Assembly: GCF_035818615.1 (NCBI RefSeq)
Contig: NZ_JAYKZY010000001.1
Span: 846,501 to 910,500, forward strand
DNA from: Sphingobium sp. CR2-8
GTDB taxonomy: Bacteria; Pseudomonadota; Alphaproteobacteria; Sphingomonadales; Sphingomonadaceae
Direction: 5' to 3'
DNA: 64,000 nucleotides
The notes beneath the pieces are model-generated. The model saw only the letters and a list, made by a program, of their open reading frames with translations, had not been told where the DNA came from and made no database searches. The position numbers and the translations under genes are program-made. The first letter of the stretch is position 1. Each line of letters starts with the position of its first letter. Positions 45,748 through 53,894 of the stretch are shown piece after piece.

Positions 45748-47025
45748 TTACTGGACCTGCGTGTCGTTCGCTTGCGGAGTGAATTTTACAGGCATGTATT
45801 TCAGTCCGCTGCCATTGGTGGACCCCAGCCAGCTCCCTGGGCCGTCGAGATCGATATCGGGCAGGCGGGTAAGAACCTCGTCGAGCAGCAATTTCATTTC
45901 CAACCGGGCCAGATTGCGCCCAAGGCAGAAATGATCACCCTGCGACGTACCGAAGGTCAGATGGGGGTTGGGATTTCGTTTGATGTCGAAGCTCTGCGGG
46001 TTTTCGAACACCGACTCGTCGCGATTGGCCGATACGAGCCATGCGACCACCCAGTCACCCTCCTTCAGCAGCTTTCCTCCGAATTCGATGTCCTTCGCGA
46101 CAACGCGGAAACGGTGCTTCGCAGGGCAACCGTAACGCAACCCCTCCTCGACGGCCTTGTCGAGAAGCGAGCGGTCGGCACGAAGCATCTCGAATTGCTC
46201 GCGATTCTCCAACAATGCCTGCATGGTTAGAGAAAAGCCATTTCGCGTGGTATCCAGGCCGGCCGCCACCATAGACCAGCACCACCAGCCCACATCGCGA
46301 TCGTCCCATGGCGTCCCGTCGGTCGCCATGTTCGCGATGAGCGTGGTCAAATCATCCTTCGGATCCGTACGGCGCTGGATGGCGAGATCGAGAAGATAGT
46401 CGAACATCTCCTTCTGCGCGAGAAGCCGGCTTTCGCTGGCAGTCATCCCCTTCATCCGATGGTCGGGGTCCTGCGAACCAAGGAAGACGGAGGTATATCG
46501 GCGCATTCGCCCCATGTCTTCGGGAGGCACACCCATGAGGTCGCAGACGAAGCGCGAAGGCAGTTCGGCTGACACATCTTCGACAAGGTCGCATTTCCCA
46601 CGTGGTGCAACCTCATCAATGATCTCCCGGCAGAGCTCTCGGACCCCCGTCGTCAGTTTGGCGACGACCGGCGTCGTGAAGTGCCGGTTGAAAGGCCGCC
46701 GGTACTGCATATGTCGCGGTGCATCCGTATAAGTTGGAAGCGAATTATAGCCTGCTTCGTACTGGTCAACCTTGAAGACTTCCTCGGGATCGGGCGGCAG
46801 ATGACCACCGAGACGCGAGCTGAACGTGTCGACGTCGTGTAAAACCTGGATGACATCCGCGTGGCGGGTGATCGACCAGAATGGCCTGCCGTAGTTGCCC
46901 TCCGTCCAATGGACGGGGTCTTCCTTGCGTAATACCTCGAAGTCCGTATGGAAATCACGACCCGCGAAATAGGCGGACGTCGTGATATTTTGGTCGATTT
47001 CCTTGTGATCAGCCATGGGTTCCAT
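45748..47025 (-). CDS. Cytochrome P450 with an enlarged heme loop
   Basis: 425 aa. I-helix MVAAGLDTTRNG, K-helix EEGLRYGCP (ExxR), heme thiolate Cys367 in FGTSQGDHFCLG. The heme loop is two residues longer than the standard F-G-x-G-x-H-x-C (compare FGSGIHNCIG at 24096). Otherwise a close relative of the P450 at 50234 (RDVGWWCWSMVAAG versus RDVGWWCFSLVVAG). Class I bacterial enzyme of the terpene/alicyclic hydroxylase type by look; substrate unknown. GGAGG stands only 3 nt before the first ATG, and a second ATG follows 3 codons later, so the exact start is uncertain. Confidence 0.91.
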   Translation of the reverse strand: MEPMADHKEIDQNITTSAYFAGRDFHTDFEVLRKEDPVHWTEGNYGRPFWSITRHADVIQVLHDVDTFSSRLGGHLPPDPEEVFKVDQYEAGYNSLPTYTDAPRHMQYRRPFNRHFTTPVVAKLTTGVRELCREIIDEVAPRGKCDLVEDVSAELPSRFVCDLMGVPPEDMGRMRRYTSVFLGSQDPDHRMKGMTASESRLLAQKEMFDYLLDLAIQRRTDPKDDLTTLIANMATDGTPWDDRDVGWWCWSMVAAGLDTTRNGFSLTMQALLENREQFEMLRADRSLLDKAVEEGLRYGCPAKHRFRVVAKDIEFGGKLLKEGDWVVAWLVSANRDESVFENPQSFDIKRNPNPHLTFGTSQGDHFCLGRNLARLEMKLLLDEVLTRLPDIDLDGPGSWLGSTNGSGLKYMPVKFTPQANDTQVQ

Positions 47026-47040
47026 GTGCCTCCGTTGAAA

Positions 47041-47062
47041 GTCTCTCTCTCAAAGTAGAGAC
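47041..47062. promoter_or_regulatory. Inverted repeat just upstream of P450
   Basis: GTCTCT-N10-AGAGAC, ending 16 bases before the P450 start at 47025; another AGAGAC follows at about 47087. Possible operator or leader hairpin. Confidence 0.35.
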
Positions 47063-47332
47063 ATCCGTGACCGATACCCTCACAGAGACTGTCGAAAACA
47101 TTGGATTCTTGTCCAAATCCCCTGACACACCCGTCACCGACGCTCGAGGGGATAGGTCGGGAGCAGAATTGGCGCTATGTTCGGAGAATGTTCCTATAGG
47201 CAGCTGCAACACGAGCGCACGTTAATACCGGGACACGTAGCCGACAATTTCGTGACCCGTGAAGGCGCGAGCGACCTTATTGCCGATGCCTGCCAACGTC
47301 TAGAATGCGGATAATAGAAAAGGGAGGAAGCC

Positions 47333-47915
47333 ATGGGTCGAATTACCAAGACCGACGTCGAGCAATGGGATCCTGATCTGCGTCGGATGATCTCGGCCGA
47401 CGGGTTGCATGCGATCACTCGGGGGTATTTGACCTGCTGGCGCATCGCCCAGCGCCCACAGCGTATTATGGCACCATGAACGAGGAGCAGGCGCTTGTTT
47501 CCCGGCAGATCGAACTCATGCGGCTACGCATGGCCTTCCACATCCATGCCGCACCTGCATGGAGGCCCGCTACCAGGACGGGTTCGACGACCGGGCAACC
47601 GACGGTCTCGTCTGTTCTTTGCAAAAGCCCACGGAGGTGCCCTATCTGACCGGAGCAGGACGCACGGTGCTGGCATACGCCGATGAGTTCATGACCAATC
47701 ACCTTTCGATCGACGACGGCACCCTGGATAGGGTGTGTGCGATCACTTGGAAGGAGGGCAATGGTGATGATCAACGCCCGCCGAGCCGCTAGCAGCTTCG
47801 GCATGTTTGCCCCAGTGCTGCACAGGTGGAAGACCTGCCCAGCGATTTCGCTGAAACGGCGAACGAATGCGTAACGCCCTGGGCCATGCCGCACTTAGTC
47901 GTCAGAGACGCAAGC
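47333..47915 (+). pseudogene. Dead carboxymuconolactone-decarboxylase/AhpD-like gene
   Basis: An AGGGAGGAAGCC site and ATG at 47333 open MGRITKTDVEQWDPDLRRM, then the frame breaks at about 47425. Family sequence continues in the next frame (FDLLAHRPA, YYGTMNEEQALVSRQIEL, MRLRMAFH) and, after another shift near 47550, in the third (RTCMEARYQDGFDD with the CMD cysteine area, LTGAGRTVLAYADEFMTNHL) until TAG at 47791. A C-terminal-looking piece EDLPSDFAETANECVTPWAM lies at 47826-47885 in yet another frame. At least three frameshifts. Confidence 0.75.
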
Positions 47916-48131
47916 CACTTCCGGCGTACCGAGTTGCTGACTCAATCTCGAAGGGCCTCAATATTGGCTGGACTAGCGCGGAGAGTCCGTTCGAACATCC
48001 GGAGCAACGCATTACGCTGCACCGGTTTGCTTAGTGGCTATCCTCAGCTCTTTAGGCGTTAGCATAGACTTGCCTGCGTAAAATAGCGCGGACAATCCAC
48101 CCCGGCATTATCAAGTAACGGAGAACACAGC

Positions 48132-49451
48132 ATGAGCGAGCCAGCAAACGATCCGTACCCTCCTTCTTGGCAGGCCTGGTCTGTTGTCGCTCTACTTCTT
48201 GTGCTCAACATTGTCTCACTGATGGATCGGCAATTACTGTCGCTCCTTGCAGTAGCGGTTCAGGACGACCTGAAGCTTTCAGATGTGCAGCTCGGCCTCC
48301 TGCAAGGCCTCGCATTTGCCTTGTTCCATGCGGTGATGGCGCTTCTGTTAGGCTGGGCGGTCGATCGCTACAGCCGCCGTATCGTGATCTTCTGGGGCAT
48401 CATAACTTGGTCGTTGAGCTGCGCGGCGGGGGGGCTGGCGTCTGGTTTCGCGCAATTGTTCGCAAGCCGGCTGGGCGTGGGTGCCGGGGAGGCGGTGATG
48501 CAGCCGGCGGGCTATTCGCTGATCCGCGATCTCCTGCCTCCTGCACGACGCGTCGCGGGATTCGGCATCTTCGGAATGGGATCAAGCCTGGGCGTGGGGG
48601 TTTCCTATGGGTTCGGCGGCAGCCTTGTCGCTTCCCTGATGGATACGAACAGCATTCTAGCCCCGCTAGGGGCCTATTTTCGGCCGTGGCAATCCGCGCT
48701 GATCCTCGCCGGCTTGCCGGGCGTAGCCCTTGCCTTTCTCGTCCTGCTCATCCGGGAGCCTGCCCGTCGAGGCGGCGCACCCGCCAGGGGGCCATTCTTC
48801 AGTCCGCTCGTCGCGTGCGCGCGTCGTTATGGCACTATGCTCCCGCTCCTGATGCTGGGATTCGCGTTGACAACTCTGTGCAGCTATTGCCTGTTTGCGT
48901 GGACCCCCGTCTATCTTGATCGCCAATTCGGCTGGGATACACAAACGGTGGGATATGGGCTGGCCATCAGCCTGGGCCTTTTCCCGGCATCCGGTTTCCT
49001 CATCGGCGGGGCCATCGTCGATCGCTTCTTCATGGCGGGGCGCCGTGACATCCTGCTTCTCCTTCCGATGGCGCTGATGAGTGTCGGCGCCGTGACGGCA
49101 GTGCTCGCGTTTCAGGCATCATCCCCGTATGCATTCCTAGGCATGCTGGGCGTGATCGCGTTCACGGTCGCCGCTCTCACGCCCTGCGCATTCGCCTCCC
49201 TCCAACTGCTCGCGCCTGCCGACTTACGGGGACGGATCACCGGAGCTTTCATGGTGGTTCAGAACTTCGTCGGCGCCGCGGGTGGACCGTTGATTGTGGC
49301 GCTGATCACCGAACATGTTCTGCACGACCGCGACAAGGTCGGCACGTCGGTTGCGATCACGGTGGTTACGGCTGGCGCTATCGCCGTACTGCTATTTGCC
49401 TCGATCCTGCGCCCCTTCAAAGCCGCCATCGCACATGTTGATGCCAATTGA
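48132..49451 (+). CDS. MFS transporter (spinster/aromatic-acid-like)
   Basis: 439 aa, 12 hydrophobic segments. N-terminal NIVSLMDRQLLSLLAVAVQ with the D-R-Q/Y of the family, GLLQGLAFALFHAVMAL, WAVDRYSRR (motif A), and RLGVGAGEAVMQPAGYSLI. Spinster-type members in sphingomonads are common next to TonB receptors and probably carry the substrate over the inner membrane. GGAG precedes the ATG. It stands between two P450 modules, transcribed opposite to both. Confidence 0.88.
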   Translation: MSEPANDPYPPSWQAWSVVALLLVLNIVSLMDRQLLSLLAVAVQDDLKLSDVQLGLLQGLAFALFHAVMALLLGWAVDRYSRRIVIFWGIITWSLSCAAGGLASGFAQLFASRLGVGAGEAVMQPAGYSLIRDLLPPARRVAGFGIFGMGSSLGVGVSYGFGGSLVASLMDTNSILAPLGAYFRPWQSALILAGLPGVALAFLVLLIREPARRGGAPARGPFFSPLVACARRYGTMLPLLMLGFALTTLCSYCLFAWTPVYLDRQFGWDTQTVGYGLAISLGLFPASGFLIGGAIVDRFFMAGRRDILLLLPMALMSVGAVTAVLAFQASSPYAFLGMLGVIAFTVAALTPCAFASLQLLAPADLRGRITGAFMVVQNFVGAAGGPLIVALITEHVLHDRDKVGTSVAITVVTAGAIAVLLFASILRPFKAAIAHVDAN

Positions 49452-49893
49452 TCGCCGTTCAAACGTGAGCCTTCGACGTTTCCTACATAACGCCATGTTA
49501 CGACATAGCGCCAGGCCGTCCGACCACCGCAAACAATGCTCGCAAGATGAAAGAACTCACAACCAAGGCCTTTCAGGCCATCGCGGCGGCGAATGCAAGA
49601 TTATAATTGGCGCTGCACTGCCCCCATCGCCAGCTATTTAAGCATTTGGCGCGCGTATATCGACGCGCTGCTCGATTGATAGCGAAAAGTATCAATGAGA
49701 GAGCAAGTCCCAGTTGTCGCAGGGACGAAGCTCCAACGAGACTTGTAATTGGTATTAAAAGCCAAGTTGGATCACGTGCTTAATCAGCAGGATCCAGCTG
49801 ACGCATGCCACGGTTCCCAAGAGCAATATGCAAGGCAATCGAGGCATAATGATATTGATTTCGCAGGAAGGCAGATGCTTTCCAAACGCGATC
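49452..49893. other. Intergenic region with a possible short gene relic
   Basis: 442 bases between the transporter and the ferredoxin (convergent). From ATG 49547 a frame KELTTKAFQAIAAANARL runs into TAA, and a natural-looking continuation (APIASYLSIWRAYIDALL) occurs in another frame. It may be a remnant of a short helical protein; I cannot name it. Confidence 0.3.
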
Positions 49894-50214
49894 TTAAAGG
49901 TTCGATTGGGGTATACCAATGACGATGCCGTCCAAAGGCAAATCAATCATGATCTGGCAGCTTAGCCGGCTGTTGGGCCGAAAGTCCTCGACCATTTCCA
50001 GCAGCTCGCTCTCAGCGAAATCAGCCGGCACGAGCCTGTCGATCCAGTCATCCTCGGCATGGACATGACAGGTCGCACAGGTCATCGCACCGCCGCATTC
50101 AGCCTCGATGCCAGCCAGTCCGTTCTCGACGGCAACACACATTACGCTGTTGCCCGCGAGGGCATCGACTGTCCGCACTTCACCGTCCGGATAACGAAAT
50201 TTCACTTGCGGCAC
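49894..50214 (-). CDS. 2Fe-2S ferredoxin, P450 partner (GTG start)
   Basis: 106 aa. Ligands Cys40, Cys46, Cys49 and Cys86 (ECGGAMTCATCH, SRLSCQIM), as in putidaredoxin/terpredoxin. Starts at GTG 50214, only 19 bases after the P450 stop at 50234, so the two form one transcriptional unit and it is almost surely that P450's electron donor. Paralogue of the ferredoxin at 41087. No reductase gene follows; a housekeeping one must serve. Confidence 0.93.
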   Translation of the reverse strand: MPQVKFRYPDGEVRTVDALAGNSVMCVAVENGLAGIEAECGGAMTCATCHVHAEDDWIDRLVPADFAESELLEMVEDFRPNSRLSCQIMIDLPLDGIVIGIPQSNL

Positions 50215-50233
50215 TTCACGTCTCTTTCAAATT

Positions 50234-51493
50234 TCAAGCCGCCAGCGAGCGCTTCTGGGTAAAGCGTACGGGCAGCTTCGTAAGTGAGCTGGTGTTGTCG
50301 GATTCCAGCCAAGAAATTCCACCCGCCAGTTCCAGGTCGGGCATGTGCTGGACGACCGCCGACAGCATGAGCTGCATTTCCATGCGAGTGAGATGACGAC
50401 CAAGACAATTATGGGTTCCGATGCTGAAGCCCAGATGGGGGTTGGGAGAACGCGTGATGTCCAGCTTGTTCGGGTTCTCGAAAATGGTTTCGTCGCGATT
50501 AGCCGAAGCCAGCCACGGCACCACCCAATCGCCCTTGCGGATGAGCTTGCCGTGCAACTCATAGTCTCGGGTGGCGACCCTGAACTTATGCTTCGATGGG
50601 CTTACCCAGCGCACGACTTCTTCCGCCGCTTGCGGGGCAAGCGACGGATCCGAGCGCAGCCGGGCGGCTTGCTCAGGATTTTGGATGAGCCCAAGAAAGC
50701 CTACGGACAAAGCACCGCGCGTGGTTTCTAAACCGGCCACGACCAGAGAAAAACACCACCAGCCGACGTCGCGTTCGCTCATGCGTTCGCCATTGGCCAA
50801 CACCATATTGCTGACTAGGCTGGTAAAATCGTCAGCGGGCTTGGCGCGCCGCTGCATGGCGAGATCGAACATATAGTCGAACAGCGCCTTGACCATCGTG
50901 TGCTGGGTTTTCACCCTGTCTCCGTCGATCTGATTCTCCGGATCCTGCGCACCCATGAAGGCGGTGCAGTAATACCGTACCTTGTCCCAGTCTTCGCGTG
51001 GGACACCCATCATCTCACACACGACTAGGGCTGGCAGCGGGCCAGCAATGTCATCGACCAAGTCGCACTCCCCCCTCGGCAATACCTCCGAGAGGAGCTG
51101 GTCGACAATGCTCTGCACCGCAGTGCGCAGGCGGGCGATGGCCGGTACCGAGAAATGCTTGTTGAAGGGTTGCCGCAGAAGCAGGTGGCGCGGCGGATCG
51201 AGGAAGGTCGCAATGCCATCGAAACCCAACACCTCGCGTTGCTCCGGCGTCGGCTCTTCCGCCGTCAGCGGCATGATACCGCCATATTCGGAACTGAAGG
51301 CGTGGGGGTCTTCGAGTACCGTTACGCAATCGGCGTAGCGGGTGATCGACCAGAAGGGCTTAACCCCGTTGCAGCCGTTCGTCCAGTGAACCGGGTCCTC
51401 GGCGCGCAGGCGGCGGAAGTCTTCGTAGAACTTGCCCGTCGTGAAATATGAAGAGGTTGTCAGGTTATCGTCCAGCTCTCGCCACTGCGTCAT
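50234..51493 (-). CDS. Cytochrome P450
   Basis: 419 aa. I-helix VVAGLETTRGA, ExxR in EEVVRWVSP, heme thiolate Cys363 in FSIGTHNCLG. The heme loop is of normal length, in contrast to its paralogue at 45748. GAGGGAGA precedes the ATG at 51493; the frame upstream to 51574 is ignored. Followed by its ferredoxin gene. A good sigma70-like promoter lies at 51546-51574, and the AraC regulator of family B is 566 bases upstream on the same strand. Confidence 0.93.
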   Translation of the reverse strand: MTQWRELDDNLTTSSYFTTGKFYEDFRRLRAEDPVHWTNGCNGVKPFWSITRYADCVTVLEDPHAFSSEYGGIMPLTAEEPTPEQREVLGFDGIATFLDPPRHLLLRQPFNKHFSVPAIARLRTAVQSIVDQLLSEVLPRGECDLVDDIAGPLPALVVCEMMGVPREDWDKVRYYCTAFMGAQDPENQIDGDRVKTQHTMVKALFDYMFDLAMQRRAKPADDFTSLVSNMVLANGERMSERDVGWWCFSLVVAGLETTRGALSVGFLGLIQNPEQAARLRSDPSLAPQAAEEVVRWVSPSKHKFRVATRDYELHGKLIRKGDWVVPWLASANRDETIFENPNKLDITRSPNPHLGFSIGTHNCLGRHLTRMEMQLMLSAVVQHMPDLELAGGISWLESDNTSSLTKLPVRFTQKRSLAA

Positions 51494-51545
51494 CGCGCAC
51501 TCTCCCTCTTGATGGGTCTCGGGGGTCACCCCAGCTACGCTGAGA

Positions 51546-51574
51546 ATAATGCCAAATACGCCTATTAGTGTCAA
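51546..51574 (-). promoter_or_regulatory. Sigma70-like promoter of the P450-ferredoxin unit
   Basis: Minus strand: TTGACA (51569-51574), a 17-nt spacer, CATTAT (51546-51551), 53 bases before the P450 start. The best consensus promoter seen in the window; it carries no GTTC-N7-GAAC box. Confidence 0.6.
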
Positions 51575-51578
51575 GTTG

Positions 51579-52058
51579 TCACAATATGTCTAATTTCTGG
51601 ATTATACGTCTTGAAAGACGTCCATTTGACGCCCGATTGAGCCATCGATCCAGGATCAGGCATGAAGGCGGTGGATCAGAAAAACCTTCTGTCTTGTGAT
51701 ACTTCCCTGCCGCGACCATAGCTTGTACTCGTAGCGCTGCTTGTGACCGGAGATAGCAGCGTCGAGCGCAATCACGCCGGCGAGGCCCTTCGCATGAAAA
51801 ATCGCCGGTGAAGGTACCGCTTCGCAGGCATGTCGGCGGTCGTCTGTTCTCCGCCACGATCGGCGAGACCATGTCACCGCCACCAATATGGAGGGGCATC
51901 ATCTCGAACAGCGCCATGAATTTCTTCATCGCCCGTGTCCTATCGACTGGTTGGCAGCGCATTGGCGCGTCGTGCAATCACCGTGCCTCGCCCGCATGAT
52001 CGAAGTGCCATCACGCCTCCGCCGGTCTCGAAACGAGCGCTGCCTCTCGTACAGCCCG
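51579..52058. other. Intergenic region with a possible gene relic
   Basis: About 480 bases between AraC and P450. Minus-strand pieces in different frames look protein-like: KKFMALFEMMPLHIGGGDMV, then AISGHKQRYEYKLWSRQG. The pattern faintly recalls a CMD-family protein (a helix followed by Y-E-x-x-x-H-like) but the match is too weak to assign. Confidence 0.25.
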
Positions 52059-52910
52059 TCACTGTCGCGTGCGAAAACGGAAGCCGCTGGGAGTCTCACC
52101 TTGAAGCTTGCGAAATGCGGAGGAGAAGGTGCTAGATACGGCGAAGCCCAGCCGGAAGCTGATTTCCTTTAGGGGAAGATCGGTCTCCGATAACAGCGCC
52201 TTGGCTTTGGTGAGCCGAACACTTTCGACATAATCGTGGATGGTGTGACCGGTCGAATTCTTGAAAGCTCTACGCAGGTGAGCGGGGCTAACATTGCAAG
52301 TCGCGGCGATCTCGTCGATCGTCGGACAACGCTGAATAGTCGCTTCGATGAATTCCACCACACGGTTAAGGTGCGACGGCTGCAGCTTGCCATCGCGGGT
52401 GCGTGCTCGCAGTTGCTCCCCCGGCTGGCCGAAATGGCGTGAGATCTCGACCGCCACTGCTGAAGCAAGCGATTCGATCAGCAAAGTGCTTGCTAGCCCA
52501 GGCGCCGCCACCTCGTTGCCCATCCATTGAATAGCTTGGTCGATACGACTGTTCCGGACGTCGCAGCAGCGTGTGAGGTCGCCCTTATCCCACTCACCAG
52601 GTATGTTCGCCATGGCGGAAAACCAGTCGCGGTCGAAGCGGCATGTAACCGTCTGAACATACTCGTCGTTCGCCGCTGCGCTCGTGCTGAAGGGCACATG
52701 TGCGGGAAAGAACATAAGTTGGCCGAAAGGCCGTTCCGAATTGTCCACCAAAGCAGACACGCCGAGCTGCGTTGGGTTGCTTCGGCGGCGTAGTAGATGA
52801 TGCGGCTCGACCTCGACGATCTCCGCGCCCCGATGCCAACGATAATCGACGATTTGGACGCAAACGCCGGGAAGATCGATCCGGGAATTGATTTTGTCTT
52901 GCAACGACAT
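52059..52910 (-). CDS. AraC-family regulator (family B paralogue)
   Basis: 283 aa. Opening VCVQIVDYRWHRGAEI, strand QLMFFPAHVPF, linker, then HTH segments TIDEIAATCNVSPAHLRRAF and PLKEISFRLGFAVSSTFSSA, ending KLQGETPSGFRFR. Collinear with the regulator at 22852. GGGAGGG precedes the ATG. Positioned upstream of the P450-ferredoxin pair on the same strand and 1 kb from a TonB receptor, both candidate targets. Box at 53108 with TTGTCA/TACCTA lies 197 bases upstream of its start. Confidence 0.87.
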   Translation of the reverse strand: MSLQDKINSRIDLPGVCVQIVDYRWHRGAEIVEVEPHHLLRRRSNPTQLGVSALVDNSERPFGQLMFFPAHVPFSTSAAANDEYVQTVTCRFDRDWFSAMANIPGEWDKGDLTRCCDVRNSRIDQAIQWMGNEVAAPGLASTLLIESLASAVAVEISRHFGQPGEQLRARTRDGKLQPSHLNRVVEFIEATIQRCPTIDEIAATCNVSPAHLRRAFKNSTGHTIHDYVESVRLTKAKALLSETDLPLKEISFRLGFAVSSTFSSAFRKLQGETPSGFRFRTRQ

Positions 52911-53289
52911 ATCCCTCCCTCCGCCCGGCCCAAATACCGGGGACTGTCTTATCGACAGCCCTTGGCATTGATACGCGAAAGGGACGTCTGCTGCGCCCTA
53001 CCCGCCCTAGAGTGATACACAGCATTAGATCTGCGGCGTCATGTATACCACACTATGCCTTTAGGTAATCAGGCGTTCCCTTCGTGACAATCTCGCTTCC
53101 ACAAACTGTTCTCAGAGCGAACATATGCCATACATTCATCAATGCTCGTTCAGCGCTCTCCCAGACCCTATGTAAAGATGCCGTGAAGCAGCTCGCTGAA
53201 TTGTTCATTTAGCGGTAAATATTCGATCTTTCACACGTCGAAGCTTCATATGGGCTCCCGATCCCGGCAGACGGCGGTTCCCCCACGAT
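52911..53289. other. Upstream region of the AraC gene
   Basis: About 380 bases, no gene. Contains the box at 53108 and its downstream -35/-10 candidates; the rest is unassigned. Confidence 0.5.
53108..53122. promoter_or_regulatory. GTTC-N7-GAAC box upstream of AraC gene
   Basis: GTTCTCAGAGCGAAC. On the minus strand TTGTCA (53085-53090) starts 17 nt after it and TACCTA (53062-53067) follows a 17-nt spacer, a good promoter for the AraC gene at 52910. It continues ...GAACAT as do the boxes at 1875, 37262 and 44700. Confidence 0.62.
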
Positions 53290-53810
53290 CTGACCCGGTG
53301 TTCAGCGACGGCAATGTGCAAATGCCCTTTGTGCTAGTATGCTCGTTCGGGTCGACACGATGTGCATCATAGGGTGATCCGGAAGGGTGTCTACCCACAG
53401 CCTCCCGGATCAAGCTGGCGACGACCGCCCAGTGATCGCGGCCGACATCGAAGCCCAAGAGATAGGGCATATTGCGTTTCAAAAGCCAATGGATGGATGC
53501 TGAGTCCGACGAAATTGCTACCGGGTTCGATGCGGCCGGCATCCAGGAAACGGGTGCCCTTCTCCTTACGGTGAGGGCGCAGCCGATGTTTTGGGCGAAC
53601 GTGATCTTGTGGCTGATCCGTCAGAGTGTGGCGTCGAGAAATCTGTGCGGGTTCTCGACGACGGGGCAGATCTCACAATGCTGCGCCGTCCGACGTTCCT
53701 CGGGCGACAGATTGCAAAGCTCGGGATCAATTCAGTAGAGCTTGGCAGTGCGCCCCGGCCCTTCGGTGACGGACCGCAACATCGTGAGTATCCGCTCGTC
53801 AGCAATATGC
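53290..53810 (-). mobile_element. Decayed IS66-type transposase C-terminus
   Basis: On the minus strand, broken over several frames, are the typical C-terminal blocks of IS66 (DDE) transposases: IDPELCNLSPEERR (consensus about x-I-E-x-x-I-x-x-x-S-P-E-E-R-R), then RFLDAGRIEPGSNFVGLSIH (usual F-L-D-D-G-R-I-E-x-D-N-N-x-V-E-R-x-I-R-P) and GRDHWAVVASLIREAV (usual W-A-V-I-A-S-L-I-E-T). In-frame stop and at least two shifts; the N-terminal two thirds and the ends are missing. The acidic residue that should follow N-N is lost. This is a relic, not an active element; limits are approximate. Confidence 0.75.
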
Positions 53811-53843
53811 GCGGAAAACACCGAGCATGTATTGCCGTACGGG

Positions 53844-53880
53844 GGGGGGCGGACGGATGGCTATATCCGTTTCGCCCCCC
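53844..53880. terminator. Long GC hairpin at the end of the TonB receptor gene
   Basis: GGGGGGCG and ACGGAT pair with ATCCGT and CGCCCCCC across a 6-base loop and a small bulge, 14 bases past the receptor stop on the minus strand. Part of a run of nine G. Confidence 0.7.
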
Positions 53881-53894
53881 GTTTCGGTTCGAAA

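Noticed and set aside
47170..47200. GAACAT repeats upstream of the 45748 P450 as a box
   Set aside because: They are direct, not inverted, and no TTG follows at the set distance.
53841..53849. Run of nine G as a phase-variable tract
   Set aside because: It lies outside any gene, in the arm of a terminator-like hairpin, so slippage would not switch a protein.
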